This document shows, piece by piece, positions 1 through 9,980 of a stretch of 64,000 nucleotides of DNA (the first letter of the stretch is position 1; each line of letters starts with the position of its first letter). The notes beneath the pieces were generated by a model. The model did not search any database. It worked only from the letters and a program-made list of their open reading frames with translations, and was not told the DNA's origin. The position numbers and the translations under genes were made by a program. This stretch comes from Picocystis sp. L7 (lineage: Eukaryota; Chlorophyta; Picocystophyceae; Picocystales; Picocystaceae), in contig QXJR01000028.1 in assembly GCA_020975725.1 (NCBI GenBank), positions 62,001 through 126,000 of the forward strand, read 5' to 3'.

Positions 1-1232
1 GAAAGGATGGACGACGGAAGAGAGCGCTTCGTAAAGCGGAAGAAAGCGCGAGGACGTCCCACGTGACGCCGCGAACAGGAAGACTTGCGAGTCCGAGAAG
101 GGTTGGGAGCCCGGTGGATTCATTGGAGGACGCGGTCCTTTCAACGGGGAGGCTTTCCCGTCTTTGTCTCGAAAAATCCCCCATCGAGTCCGAACCATCT
201 GGTCAGGGTGGGGTGAATTTTAATCGAATGTAAGCTGCGATCGAAGCAACCTTCGTGGAAGGAGGGGCCGTTTCAACGTTGCGACGTACACGGCGTGGAT
301 TCGACTAGGCAAGATCACCTCCGTGCACATCGTTCACATGTGGTGCAACGATTCGAACGAAAGGAGAAGTCGTCGCTGACGGTTGAAGGGGCTTGAAGGA
401 TTGTGTTTGCTCGGGGGAGCTTTCTTCGAAAGGCAGGGTGGGGGTCTCCCAACATACTCATTTCCCGTATATTCCTCGACAAATCAACCCTTACCTCGCC
501 TTGACGGGCAGTTGTATCATACCTCTCGCTTTGATGGGGAGCACAATTGAAACCAACGACGTACCACACGTTAGGCTGAGAGAGGGCACGTGTGAGGCAC
601 GTCAAGAAGTGAAGTGGCATGCATTTTGAGCGACACGTGCAAGTGACAATAACCCTATCACGGGAGCATCGGAGCGCCAACCTACATGGCAGCTAGGGAT
701 TGAATTGAACTGAGCTTTGCGAGTGGGGAAGAAAGCAAAACACTTCCCAAACCACTTCACCCTCAAAGGATTTCTCGGTTAGACTTGGGAAGCACTCCGA
801 GAGGTTCCAAAGCATCACAGCTTGTCTTTGCACAATCGGAAATTTTTGTAAGTACCGCTCGCGAAGTTTCCTATGAAGAAGCATGTTTGGGGCGTGACAC
901 GTTGGTCGGTGAGGAACGGATGAGAGTCTTTCCCCGATAAGTCATCGCTTGCTCTATGCAGTGGGACGAGTTGGTCGATTGCGGGCGTGTTGTCTGCACT
1001 TGCCGACGACGCTTGACGTTGCTTTCGTTCACCTTCCTACGATTCCGGTCGGTCGCCGTTCGTGACGTCCAACGTCACATTCTTCGACATCTCCGTCGTG
1101 GTGCGATGGGATCTTGGCCTGGGTTGTTGTGTCTATGTATTCTACGAGGTGGGGTTGTTCGCACCTCGAAGGACTGGGTCCATCCACCGGTCCATCTTTC
1201 CTTTCTGATTCGCCGGGTTCCCCGGTGGCCCC
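1..1232. other. Intergenic, no gene recognised
   Basis: Short open frames exist on both strands but none has recognisable domains or a coherent composition. The first 130 bases are rich in CpG like the 5' flanks of genes elsewhere in the window, so a gene could begin just outside the left edge. The stretch ends at the 5-bp target duplication of the copia element. Confidence 0.5.
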
Positions 1233-1718
1233 TGTTGAATTGACTAATGAGTCCCTTCAATTAGTTCTGGTTCTCTCCACAGTCGTTGTGAAATTAGTTG
1301 TGAACTGATCTGTGTCAATGAGGCGTAACCCTAGTTGAGCGTTTCTTCTTTCGTCAGGCGGTGTGGTGCCTTCAGCGGCACGTCGCAGGACGGAGGTGAG
1401 AGTGGCTTGCGGTTGGAGGGCGTTGTGGAGAACTCAGTTGGAGAATGGAAAAAATCTGGTTTACAGGTAATGCATGTGCGCTATTTATAGCGCTCCGAGT
1501 TTGTTCGAGCGAGGTGTTGTTCGTAGTTGCACGACACCTACTGACTTGCTTGTTTTGCTGTCGAAGGCACCTGTCGAGCACCTTTGCGTTCGTCCAGTCC
1601 AATGTCGGATTCCTCGGCATCTTCGTCGGGGGAACTCCTTGTCTTGGACTTCGTCGAAGATTGGGTTTGGTCACTGAGTGTGGGGCTGTTTCCTTCTGAA
1701 AGGATAGTTCTTTCAACA
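1233..1718 (-). repeat. 3' LTR of the copia element
   Basis: 486-bp direct repeat, matching 5641-6126 throughout as far as I can read. On the minus strand this is the downstream (3') LTR. Its ends carry the perfect 7-bp inverted repeat TGTTGAA/TTCAACA. Confidence 0.96.
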
Positions 1719-4700
1719 CTCCCACTCAGCTCCACTTCAGGTGAGTACATCCCAAGTTTTGATATGCAGGTCTTGAATTTTTCTTTTGGGAGTCTTTTCG
1801 TGAGGTAGTCTGCCCACATTTTTTCCGTTGGACAGTACCTGAAGTCGACTTCTTCACGTATTGCACGTTCACGCAGAAAATGGTGTTGCACGTCAATATG
1901 TTTTGCACGGCTGACTGATTGTGGATTCTTCAACAAGCGCAGAGCTGATTGGTTGTCCACCTTTACAACTATCTCAACCTTCTCTGGGTTGAGTAGTTGG
2001 TCGATAAAGTTCTTCATCCATAGGGCTTCTTTGACCGCAGCAGTGGCAGCTTGATATTCGGCTTCAGTTGTTGACAGGGAGATGGTTGGTTGAAGTTTAC
2101 TTTGCCAGGCCACTAGTCCTCCCATTATCAGTATGGCGTATCCGGTTCTCGACCTGCGTGTGTCACTCTCTCCTGCATAGTCAGCATCACTGTATACGGT
2201 TATCTGAATGCAGTCAGGTAAGTTCTGTGAGGTGCCTCGGTACGTTAGTTGTAAGTTTTTGGTTCCGTTCAGATACTTTAGCGTGTTTCTCATTGCTTTC
2301 CAATGTTCCTTTGTAGGATGGTTGTTGAATCTGGCTAACACGGATGCTGCATAGCAGATGTCTGGTCTTGTTGTACCAGCGAGGTATTGGAGCTGTCCGC
2401 TAATTTGCTGATACTGACTGTGCATCACTTTTTCTTCATCATGTTTGGCAGTCAGTGGCACAGAGAGTGGTAAATCTTGGATCTTGCTGTCTTCAATCCC
2501 ATGTTGTGTCACATAGTCCGTCACTTTTGCAGTCTGGTCCATGCTCAATGTTTGGTCAGGGATTTTTCTGGTGAGTGTGATTCCAAGAAATTGGTTTGCT
2601 TCTCCCACATCAGTTGCCTTGTACTTGGATTTGATTAGAGTTTTCATCTGTTGGACTGTATCAGATTTGTCACTGGCGATCAGTATATCGTCCACATAGA
2701 AGCACAGGAAGCAGGTTGTATCTGGTGCAGAGCATTTCAGTACGCTCTGGTCAACCTGATTGCATGAGAAGTTCATACTTCTCAAGGTGTTGGTCAGTTC
2801 GATGTTCCAGGCTCTGGGAGCTTGCTTGAGTCCGTAGAGGCTGCGATCGAGTTTCAGCACTTGGTCTGAGTTTTTGTCTGCTGACAGTCCTTTGGGTATT
2901 CGCAGGTACACTTCTTCCTCTAGGCTTGCATTGAGAAATGCAGTCTCGATGTCCATTTGATGTAGGTAAAGTTGGAGTTGATTTACCGTTGCGAGGAAGA
3001 TTCTGAGCGCTGTTTTGCTGACCACTGAGGCATATATGTCCTCATAGTCTTGTCCAGGTTTCTGATGACATCCAAGTGCGACCAGTCTGGCTTTGTATTT
3101 GACTATGTTGTTGTTGGCATCCCTTTTTATCTTGAAGATCCATTTGCTTCCAATGGGTCTTTTGTCCTTTGGCAGGTCAGTCTTGGTCCAGGTTCTCATG
3201 TGATTGAGGGAGGTGAGTTCGGATTGGATAGCTTCCTCCCACATGGCTTTGTCAGCTCTTTTCATGGCCTGTTCATAGCCATCGAATTTGTCTGGTAAGT
3301 TTTCAGCTCTGTAGGCTTTGTATTGCCTTTGTCTGTTTGGTCGGAGGTTGTATGGCTGACTCCCATGTTCATCTGCAGGTTGTGTTTCCGTTGGATCTGC
3401 TGTGTTTTCTTGTGTGGTGCCAATCTCGGTTGTACCCGTGTCATTGGTGTCACTCACTGATAAGGTATCAGTTGTGTTTTGATGCAGTTCATCTTGTGCA
3501 TCATTGGTAGTAGCAGCCTCCCACTGAACAGGGACATTCAGGTGGTTGGTGGCAGTTCTCAATTGTGTCACTTCATATGGTGTGGGAGAATATTCTCCCT
3601 TCTGGGTTTCATCAAATTTGACATTTCTGCTTATGATGAGTGAGTTGTTCACAAGCACGCGGTAGGTGCTTGTGTTCTCATAGCCCAGGAATATGCCCTT
3701 TTCACTTCGGGCATCAAACTTTTTGGTGAGTTGTTTTGAGTTCTTGAGAACCCAGGCTGCGCATCCGAAAACTCGCAGGTGCTTTACTGACTGCTTCCTG
3801 TTGCTGAGTTTTTCATATGGGGATTTGTGATCCTTTGGGTCACTGGGTGGAATTAGGTTTCTGGTGTGGGTGTAGTTCTTGATAGCTTCACCCCAGTACT
3901 TTGATGGTAGGTTTGAGCTGTTCAGCATGGTGCTGGCGTGTTCCCTCAGATCTCGGTGATACCTCTCAGCATCATTTTGTTGTGGAGTGTACCCTGCAGT
4001 TAATTCATGCTGAATTCCCTTTGCAGAAAGAAACTCCTTGAGGTCATTTCCCAGAAACTCTTGACCACGGTCCGTTCTCACTGATTTGACCCTTTTGTTT
4101 GACCCAGCGAGTTTTTCCAGGTGGTTGATGGCTTCCCTGGCATATTGGGAAGCCTGTCCCTTTGAGGACATCAGGTAAGTGAGACCAAGTTTGGTTGAGT
4201 GATCCAGTACTGACAAGTAATGTGTGTACCCTGCAGGTGTTGGTGGGCTGATTTCACCAACCACATCCATGTACAGCAAATCCAGTGGTTCCAACTGGTA
4301 ATTCTTTGGCTTGAAAGCAGTAGCTGTCTGCTTGTTCTGGATGCAGTCTTCACATTGTTTATCAGTTTTATGTGGGAGGTCAAGTTTCTTTATGCGACTT
4401 GGATGCACATGTCCAAGTCTTTGATGCCAGGTTTTTGCTGTCACACGGAGGCAGTAATGGCTGCCTGTCATGGTGGTGATCTGCAAGGTATGGTTCCCCT
4501 TCTTGATTGTGCACCTGTTGTTTTGGAAACTTACTGACGCGTTCTGTTCTGTCATGCTTGATACTGACAATAGGTTTGCGGTGAGTCCAGGTACATACAG
4601 TACATTGGTAAGTGTGAGTTTGGTATGGATTTTGTCATCCAGCACTAACTCCACTGTTCCTCTGCCTTCAGCTTTCAGGTGTGTTCCATCTGCAATTTCG

Positions 4701-5668
4701 ATGGTTGCATGATGCTGATCGAGTGACATGTCCTTGAACATTTCCTTGTGGCCTGCCATGTGCCACGATGCCCCAGAATCAACGATCCAGGTGTGCTGGT
4801 CATTGGTGGTAAGTTCTGCGGTCACTGCCATAAGGCTAATGACATTATCCTCGACCTCTGCTGACTTGTTTTTGTTGGAAGATTTTTTCTTTGATCCAGA
4901 GATGGTGATCCCATGGTCTGCTTTGAATTTCCTGCAGTCAGCGAGCACATGTCCTTTGTTGTGACAGTACTGACACCGTACTTTTTCTTTCTTCGCAGGT
5001 TTGTTCACAGAGTCAGTCTTGGCTATGAAGCTGGTACCATGGTAGAGTCTGGCTTCTTCATGGGTTAGTGATTTTCTCACTTGGGCAATGGTCAGTTTCT
5101 CATGGTAGTGCTCCAGTACAGTCACTAGATTGTTGTACTCTGTAGGCAGTCCATTTATGGCTATGGTGGCAACTTCCTGCTCAGGGAGGTTTATGCCAAT
5201 TTGCCGAAGTTCCTCGATGATCAGTACCAGATAGTTGATGTACTGGTCTGCTGTTTGATCAGATTGCTTCTTGAGCTGACTGAGTTTGCTCCTGAGATCC
5301 TTTTCGCGCAGAAATCCCTTTTCATTGTACAGGTTCTGCAGTACTTTCCAGATTTCACACGGAGTCTTGCATTGGTTCACATGCGACATGTACTCCATTG
5401 TAAGGCTATTTTTTATCCTTATCTTAGCTTTGTTAAGTTTTCTCTGAAACTCTTTGTCATCTTCCACATCTGATTTTTCAGGTTCTTCTCGTGTCATTTC
5501 CCACAGGTCATGGAGGATCAAATGATTCTCCATTCGGATGAACCATTCCTTCCAGTTTGTTCCATCCAGTTTAGGTACTGCACATACCTCAGCTGGATCA
5601 TTCATTGAGATGTTTTCCAAGCAATCCAAGGCTCTTAACCTGTTGAATTGACTAATGAGTCCCTTCAA
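1538..5668 (-). CDS. Ty1/copia gag-pol polyprotein
   Basis: A frame of about 1,376 codons encoding the copia polyprotein. Parts in order: UBN2-type gag region (about residues 30-200), CCHC knuckle CQYCHNKGHVLADC, protease with WIVDSGAS, GAG-pre-integrase and integrase core (about 420-620), reverse transcriptase with FYVDDILIAS (about 850-1100) and RNase H (about 1190-1320). Gag and pol share one frame, as is common in Ty1/copia elements. The open frame runs into both LTRs, so the true start is probably a little inside the first in-frame Met. It looks whole. Confidence 0.93.
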   Translation of the reverse strand: MKGLISQFNRLRALDCLENISMNDPAEVCAVPKLDGTNWKEWFIRMENHLILHDLWEMTREEPEKSDVEDDKEFQRKLNKAKIRIKNSLTMEYMSHVNQCKTPCEIWKVLQNLYNEKGFLREKDLRSKLSQLKKQSDQTADQYINYLVLIIEELRQIGINLPEQEVATIAINGLPTEYNNLVTVLEHYHEKLTIAQVRKSLTHEEARLYHGTSFIAKTDSVNKPAKKEKVRCQYCHNKGHVLADCRKFKADHGITISGSKKKSSNKNKSAEVEDNVISLMAVTAELTTNDQHTWIVDSGASWHMAGHKEMFKDMSLDQHHATIEIADGTHLKAEGRGTVELVLDDKIHTKLTLTNVLYVPGLTANLLSVSSMTEQNASVSFQNNRCTIKKGNHTLQITTMTGSHYCLRVTAKTWHQRLGHVHPSRIKKLDLPHKTDKQCEDCIQNKQTATAFKPKNYQLEPLDLLYMDVVGEISPPTPAGYTHYLSVLDHSTKLGLTYLMSSKGQASQYAREAINHLEKLAGSNKRVKSVRTDRGQEFLGNDLKEFLSAKGIQHELTAGYTPQQNDAERYHRDLREHASTMLNSSNLPSKYWGEAIKNYTHTRNLIPPSDPKDHKSPYEKLSNRKQSVKHLRVFGCAAWVLKNSKQLTKKFDARSEKGIFLGYENTSTYRVLVNNSLIISRNVKFDETQKGEYSPTPYEVTQLRTATNHLNVPVQWEAATTNDAQDELHQNTTDTLSVSDTNDTGTTEIGTTQENTADPTETQPADEHGSQPYNLRPNRQRQYKAYRAENLPDKFDGYEQAMKRADKAMWEEAIQSELTSLNHMRTWTKTDLPKDKRPIGSKWIFKIKRDANNNIVKYKARLVALGCHQKPGQDYEDIYASVVSKTALRIFLATVNQLQLYLHQMDIETAFLNASLEEEVYLRIPKGLSADKNSDQVLKLDRSLYGLKQAPRAWNIELTNTLRSMNFSCNQVDQSVLKCSAPDTTCFLCFYVDDILIASDKSDTVQQMKTLIKSKYKATDVGEANQFLGITLTRKIPDQTLSMDQTAKVTDYVTQHGIEDSKIQDLPLSVPLTAKHDEEKVMHSQYQQISGQLQYLAGTTRPDICYAASVLARFNNHPTKEHWKAMRNTLKYLNGTKNLQLTYRGTSQNLPDCIQITVYSDADYAGESDTRRSRTGYAILIMGGLVAWQSKLQPTISLSTTEAEYQAATAAVKEALWMKNFIDQLLNPEKVEIVVKVDNQSALRLLKNPQSVSRAKHIDVQHHFLRERAIREEVDFRYCPTEKMWADYLTKRLPKEKFKTCISKLGMYSPEVELSGSVERTILSEGNSPTLSDQTQSSTKSKTRSSPDEDAEESDIGLDERKGARQVPSTAKQASQ

Positions 5669-6126
5669 TTAGTTCTGGTTCTCTCCACAGTCGTTGTGAA
5701 ATTAGTTGTGAACTGATCTGTGTCAATGAGGCGTAACCCTAGTTGAGCGTTTCTTCTTTCGTCAGGCGGTGTGGTGCCTTCAGCGGCACGTCGCAGGACG
5801 GAGGTGAGAGTGGCTTGCGGTTGGAGGGCGTTGTGGAGAACTCAGTTGGAGAATGGAAAAAATCTGGTTTACAGGTAATGCATGTGCGCTATTTATAGCG
5901 CTCCGAGTTTGTTCGAGCGAGGTGTTGTTCGTAGTTGCACGACACCTACTGACTTGCTTGTTTTGCTGTCGAAGGCACCTGTCGAGCACCTTTGCGTTCG
6001 TCCAGTCCAATGTCGGATTCCTCGGCATCTTCGTCGGGGGAACTCCTTGTCTTGGACTTCGTCGAAGATTGGGTTTGGTCACTGAGTGTGGGGCTGTTTC
6101 CTTCTGAAAGGATAGTTCTTTCAACA
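5641..6126 (-). repeat. 5' LTR of the copia element
   Basis: 486-bp direct repeat, the same sequence as 1233-1718. It is the upstream LTR of the minus-strand element, so the element's own transcription would start here and run leftwards. Its outer edge lies 112 bp from the start codon of the divergent plus-strand Aha1-N gene. Confidence 0.96.
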
Positions 6127-6238
6127 GCCCCCGCCTTTCACCCTTGCTTTTTCCCGGGTCACGGACGTCACATTGCTGGTTCACGTCCAGGTCTGCTGCT
6201 TTCCACCCACACCTTTCTCGATTGCGAGACACGAACCC

Positions 6239-7063
6239 ATGGATCGCACAGAAGATGGAGAAAAGGTAAGAGAACGGAATGGAAGTGTTCAGGAGGAAGG
6301 GATCGGTCAACACGTAGGATCAGATTGCTGATGCGAACGTACGACACGATGTCACAACCACGCGCGGACGTGACAGGGAGAGCTCTCGTATCACTACTGG
6401 AAACGAGGTGGTAGCACCCAAGGATTGGAAGCCAAACATCCAGCACAACCCAAGGTGAGTCAACGAACTGGCGTTGGAAACCGTCGATCGCCATGGACAG
6501 TACACCCGCGTTCACGTCGATGTCACAACCTAAAAGGCAAAGAACGGGACTGACGAAACCACCGGCCATGGACAACGGAATAGAAACTGTCCCAGGAAGA
6601 AGCCAACACCCTGCACAAGTCAAGCAGTGGATCTGGTTCGCTGTGGAATGCCGCGGGAACGTTTGAAGAGGTCTGCGTCACCAAATGGGCCAAAGAAAGG
6701 TTGGACCAACTCCTCACAAAGATCGAGTCCAAGGATCCGCACGTGATTGTCACGAGGATCAAAGATTGCCAAGGAGATGCCAATCTGTGGATCGTGCGTG
6801 GAAAGAAAAAATGTGGATTCGATTTCGAAATTACACTCGAGTGGACGGCATGCGTGGAAGGAGAAGATATTTGTGGAACCATCAAGATCTTAGAAGCATC
6901 TCCGGACAATTTAGACGATCTCGAGATAGAAGTCAAAGCTGAGGAAGGCAAAGACAACCAACGCAAGCATCTGCATCCAGAGGCGGTGAGAAGAGCACGC
7001 ACCCTTGCATCAAAGCTGGAAGAAGCCCTAAGCGTATTCTATGTTGAGCTCCAGAATAAGTGA
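6239..7063 (+). CDS. Aha1 N-terminal-domain co-chaperone, three exons
   Basis: Exons 6239-6265, 6377-6454 and 6620-7063 give 182 residues. The introns are 111 bp (AAAAG|GTAAGA to GTGACAG) and 165 bp (CCAAG|GTGAGT to GCACAAG); both splice in phase 0. The product has an N-terminal YHYWKR motif, then WNAAGTFEE, TKWAKERL and the beta-rich Aha1-N fold up to VFYVELQNK. Aha1-N proteins stimulate the Hsp90 ATPase; plants have small proteins of this form, a YxYW-type motif followed by an Aha1-N domain without the C-terminal domain. The short N-terminus and phase agreement support the exon model, but the intron 2 acceptor is weak. The start codon lies 112 bp from a copia LTR. It is probably cytosolic, though I see no strong localisation signal. 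Confidence 0.8.
6266..6376 (+). other. Intron 1 of Aha1-N gene
   Basis: 111 bp from GTAAGA to GACAG in phase 0. It joins the nine-residue first exon to the exon carrying YHYWKR. An in-frame stop just upstream of that exon requires a splice or a start here. Confidence 0.7.
6455..6619 (+). other. Intron 2 of Aha1-N gene
   Basis: 165 bp with a consensus GTGAGT donor after AAG and the acceptor CACAAG, phase 0. A CTGAC branch-like motif lies near 6550. In-frame stops inside it exclude read-through. Confidence 0.65.
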
Positions 7064-8105
7064 GAATGGCCAATGAAGCAATTCTCACACGCTCGACTTC
7101 CTCTTGCCATTCAACCAGCCTCCACGGGATGGTCTGGTCTATACCCCCCTCCTTTGAAATGTTACCAAGAGAGGGGTTTGCGCAAGATCATGTAAGGAGG
7201 TGCAGCCAGGAGAGCTTGTCCCTGGATGCTCTGACAAGTCTTACAACCGCGATCAGCCCACATGCTCCACATTATCTGCATAAAGCCAGGTAAAATCCCT
7301 TTACTTGGTATGCTCACCATGCTTGCAGAGCGCACGATTCTCCTTCGAACAGGCTCTCGTATTAGGATGGCGCTGGGGCCGGTTGCCAAAAGCCCACAGC
7401 TGATTGATTGATCTTCAAGGCTACCAGCATAAGGCGACGAGATTCTCACAGTTGATAGGAAACACTCCATCCAACGTTCTTACTGTGACTGGAAAGGCTA
7501 GTACCCTGGCAAACAGCGGGTGTGGAAATCCAAAAGCAATGCAGCTTGCGACTGTGTGGATGTCACACCCGTGCCCTGTGCAAAGATTGAATACAACAGT
7601 TGACAGCACACAAAGCTCCGAGATGTATGCCCAAAGAATGGAAAACTGAGCCAACAGCTTTGAAGAGATTCAGTATTCCTACCGAGGAACGCTTCTCCCA
7701 TCCCAATCTTTGACCAAAGATTCTAGAAACGGTGCATGCTGCTAGTGTTGCTGTTCCAGCCTTTTGCAGAGTGGGAACAAGGCTCAATCTGCAAGCCGTT
7801 TGAAGCAAAGGACAAAGTTCCGGATGCGGTCTTCTGTCCAACATTCCTGTGCACCGTGAACCTGGACGCCATGCAACTGTGCAACTTGTACGTCCCTCCT
7901 TCCCAATGGAACCCATTTACCGGGTAGACTTTCGCCGGGAAGGCTGTGGAGGATTCGAGTACCGTGCATGCAACACTGCCACTCAATGATACCCTGTCAC
8001 GTGGATGGCCACAACACGCGCATCCATCTGGACGAGGTGAAACGACCTGCCGTACTTCAACGCATCCCCTGCCCTTGATTTCATAAAGGTTGCTGTCAGG
8101 TGTGA
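7064..8105. other. Convergent intergenic region
   Basis: About 1 kb between the 3' ends of the Aha1-N gene and the zinc-knuckle gene. A minus-strand open frame at 7723-8388 overlaps the zinc-knuckle gene in another frame and has no recognisable domain. I see no supportable gene; a short spliced gene cannot be excluded because the stretch is long for this genome. Confidence 0.45.
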
Positions 8106-9110
8106 CTACAAAAACGACCTGTACGGACACTCGCTTGCGGCATGCCCCTCCTTGCCACAGGTCCAGCATTCCATCGTTTGCAATCGAGGACAATTCCTTG
8201 CGATATGCCCTGTCTGCGAGCAATGGTAGCAGATGATATTGGATTCCCGTCGCCAGTCTGGCCTTTGGTTTCTTGCTGGTCTGGGACAGTTGTCTACAGT
8301 GTGCCCGGTCTGGCCGCAATTCAGGCACGATCTTTTGGGGAGATGTCCTAGCATGTCTTCGCAGCATAGATGCCCCTTGGCATGGCACACCAGGCAGGTG
8401 ATCTGCACGAGGTCTTGCGGCAGGTACTCCACGTCACACGGATCGGTGCACTTTGCCCTCCCGCATCTCAGGCAGATCTGTAGCTGCTGAAGTTCTCTAC
8501 TGTCCACGGGGCAGTCTTTGGCCTGGTGTCCGGGTTGATGGCATCGAAAGCAGAGGAAATTGGGACACTCTGCTTTTTGGTGTCCGTATTTCCCACACAA
8601 GAAGCACGGTTTTTTCTTCTCTTGCTCGGTGCAGTGTCTGGCCAGGTGTCCCGATCCACCGCATCGGAAGCATCGCAGTGCGGAGTCTTCCGGTGGATCG
8701 AAGTACCTGGGTGTCCTCAACAGTTTCCTCATTTCTTGGTTGGCTCCTTCGTCTTCTTCCCCTTCGCTGTCGGTTTGGTTTTCCTCGGTTTCCGTCTCTG
8801 TTATCGGTTGGTTTCGTTTCCTTTTCTTGTTCGCATCGTTCGTGTGCGTGCATGGTGCGACGTCCTTGATTTCTCCTTCTTCTTCCTCTTCGTCTTCTGA
8901 GCTGGACATGTCCTTTCCTTCCACGTACGCTTGGGCTTGGCTTCGCGTGGTGAAGCTCCGGAACGTGCTTCCCGACACCCCTTCCACTTGTCTTCGACAT
9001 GCTTTCCATCCCAGGTACACCCCGGGTTTCTTCCCCATTCGCACCCCGTAATACACCTTCATGTCGCCTGGTTGGACTTCCTCGTCGTCTTCGTCGTCTT
9101 GGACGGCCAT
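8106..9110 (-). CDS. Zinc-knuckle protein with RNase H1-type hybrid-binding domain (Air/ZCCHC7-like)
   Basis: 334 residues from the ATG at 9110. After an acidic start (QDDEDDEE), residues about 17-65 (KVYYGVRMGKKPGVYLGW, then FRSFTTRSQAQAYVEG) match the RNase H1 N-terminal / caulimovirus viroplasmin fold, which binds RNA:DNA hybrids or dsRNA. An acidic, Lys/Arg-rich linker follows, then about eight CCHC knuckles to the C-terminus: six canonical CX2CX4HX4C (for example CFRCGGSGHLARHC and CWTCGKEGHAASEC) and two degenerate ones in the middle. The knuckle array resembles Air1/Air2 and ZCCHC7, RNA-binding subunits of the TRAMP complex that feeds the nuclear exosome. The hybrid-binding domain is not part of those proteins as I know them. 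RRP6 lies divergently upstream beyond the transposon array, which fits a shared RNA-surveillance role. A nuclear location is inferred. Confidence 0.85.
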   Translation of the reverse strand: MAVQDDEDDEEVQPGDMKVYYGVRMGKKPGVYLGWKACRRQVEGVSGSTFRSFTTRSQAQAYVEGKDMSSSEDEEEEEGEIKDVAPCTHTNDANKKRKRNQPITETETEENQTDSEGEEDEGANQEMRKLLRTPRYFDPPEDSALRCFRCGGSGHLARHCTEQEKKKPCFLCGKYGHQKAECPNFLCFRCHQPGHQAKDCPVDSRELQQLQICLRCGRAKCTDPCDVEYLPQDLVQITCLVCHAKGHLCCEDMLGHLPKRSCLNCGQTGHTVDNCPRPARNQRPDWRRESNIICYHCSQTGHIARNCPRLQTMECWTCGKEGHAASECPYRSFL

Positions 9111-9217
9111 TGTGTTGCGGTCGCCACCTTCCCCAACGATCCAGACCCGGATCCATTCCCCTTTCAACCGATCGATGCAAAGGGTCGGAGAACGGGCGTG
9201 GTCCGGGTCTACGCCCT

Positions 9218-9240
9218 CCACCCCTATGCCACTTTTTGGG
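9218..9240 (+). repeat. Partial transposon end (left edge of array)
   Basis: 23 bases matching the right terminal repeat of the full copies (12028-12050). The bases further in (GTTTTAC) are replaced by host sequence ending CCCTC. This is either a truncated neighbour copy or the true outer end of a composite element. Confidence 0.75.
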
Positions 9241-9980
9241 CGTGTGAGTCCGAGAGGGTCACGTGCCGCCTCGTGGTCCATTCCGCACGTGCTTGGCCTC
9301 CCTCAGCATGATTTTCGATGCTCTTTCCGGTGGTGTGGGTCTCGCGTGCAGGATTCACGCCCCTGACATCGAACTCGTGCGGGTTCACTCTCGCGACTTT
9401 TGAAACCCAGGCCAATTTGGGCTGTTTGGGACCACAGATGGGAATGCGTCGGAGGACGCCCATCACGCCGATTGAGTGCGCTTCTCTTCTCTCGTCCGTG
9501 AAACCGCTTCCGCTCTTTCTTTGAGGACTTGTTTCGCCCCCTTCCCGGGCGTGGTTGGGGAGATGTGATCCAAATCTGCCCTTTGCGCCGGTCAGGCGGA
9601 CCTTGTTCGAGGTGCATGCCTATTTCGGTCTCTAAAATCGCGCACAGGCCGTTTCAGAGCATGCCAAGGACACCATTCAAAAGAACGCAACAAGAGCTTT
9701 CGAACGAGAGTACTTACAAGTCAATCTAACACGTCATTGCGAAGATACAGAGGTTTGAAGTCGAACTCGTCGACCGCTAGTAGATGGGACCCCAACGGAC
9801 CCACGCGCCTGCCCACACGGGAAGGCTCCGAGGCGTGCAGGGAAGATCGTTTCGGGACATGTGTCATCGATCGAAAAGATGCACCGTAAAACGTACAACA
9901 ACTTGGATCGAAGACTCTGAGCCTGGATCGGCCGTCCCCGGCCAAGGCGGTGGGAAACGCAGAAGTACCTCCACAGCCCA
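9241..9980. repeat. Array spacer S, copy 1
   Basis: 740 bp repeated identically at 12051-12790 and 14861-15600. No convincing coding region. Its minus strand over about 9241-9627 is clearly similar to 37205-37590 upstream of the UPF0126 gene, so it looks like captured or dispersed host sequence. It carries CACGTG motifs near its left edge. Confidence 0.85.

Larger units (their letters stand above)
1233..6126 (-). mobile_element. Ty1/copia LTR retrotransposon, looks whole
   Basis: A 4,894-bp element on the minus strand. It is bounded by two 486-bp LTRs that begin TGTTGAA and end TTCAACA and look identical, and it is flanked on both sides by the 5-bp duplication GCCCC (1228-1232 and 6127-6131). 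One uninterrupted frame (1538-5668) carries gag, a CCHC knuckle, aspartic protease (DSG), integrase, reverse transcriptase (YVDD) and RNase H in the Ty1/copia order (integrase before RT). No breaks are visible. Identical LTRs argue for a very recent insertion. A purine-rich tract lies just inside the 3' LTR; I could not confidently assign the primer-binding tRNA. Confidence 0.96.

Noticed and set aside
7723-8388. 221-codon minus-strand frame at the 3' end of the zinc-knuckle gene
   Set aside because: Its first part overlaps the zinc-knuckle codons in another frame and the rest shows no domain; not enough to call a gene.
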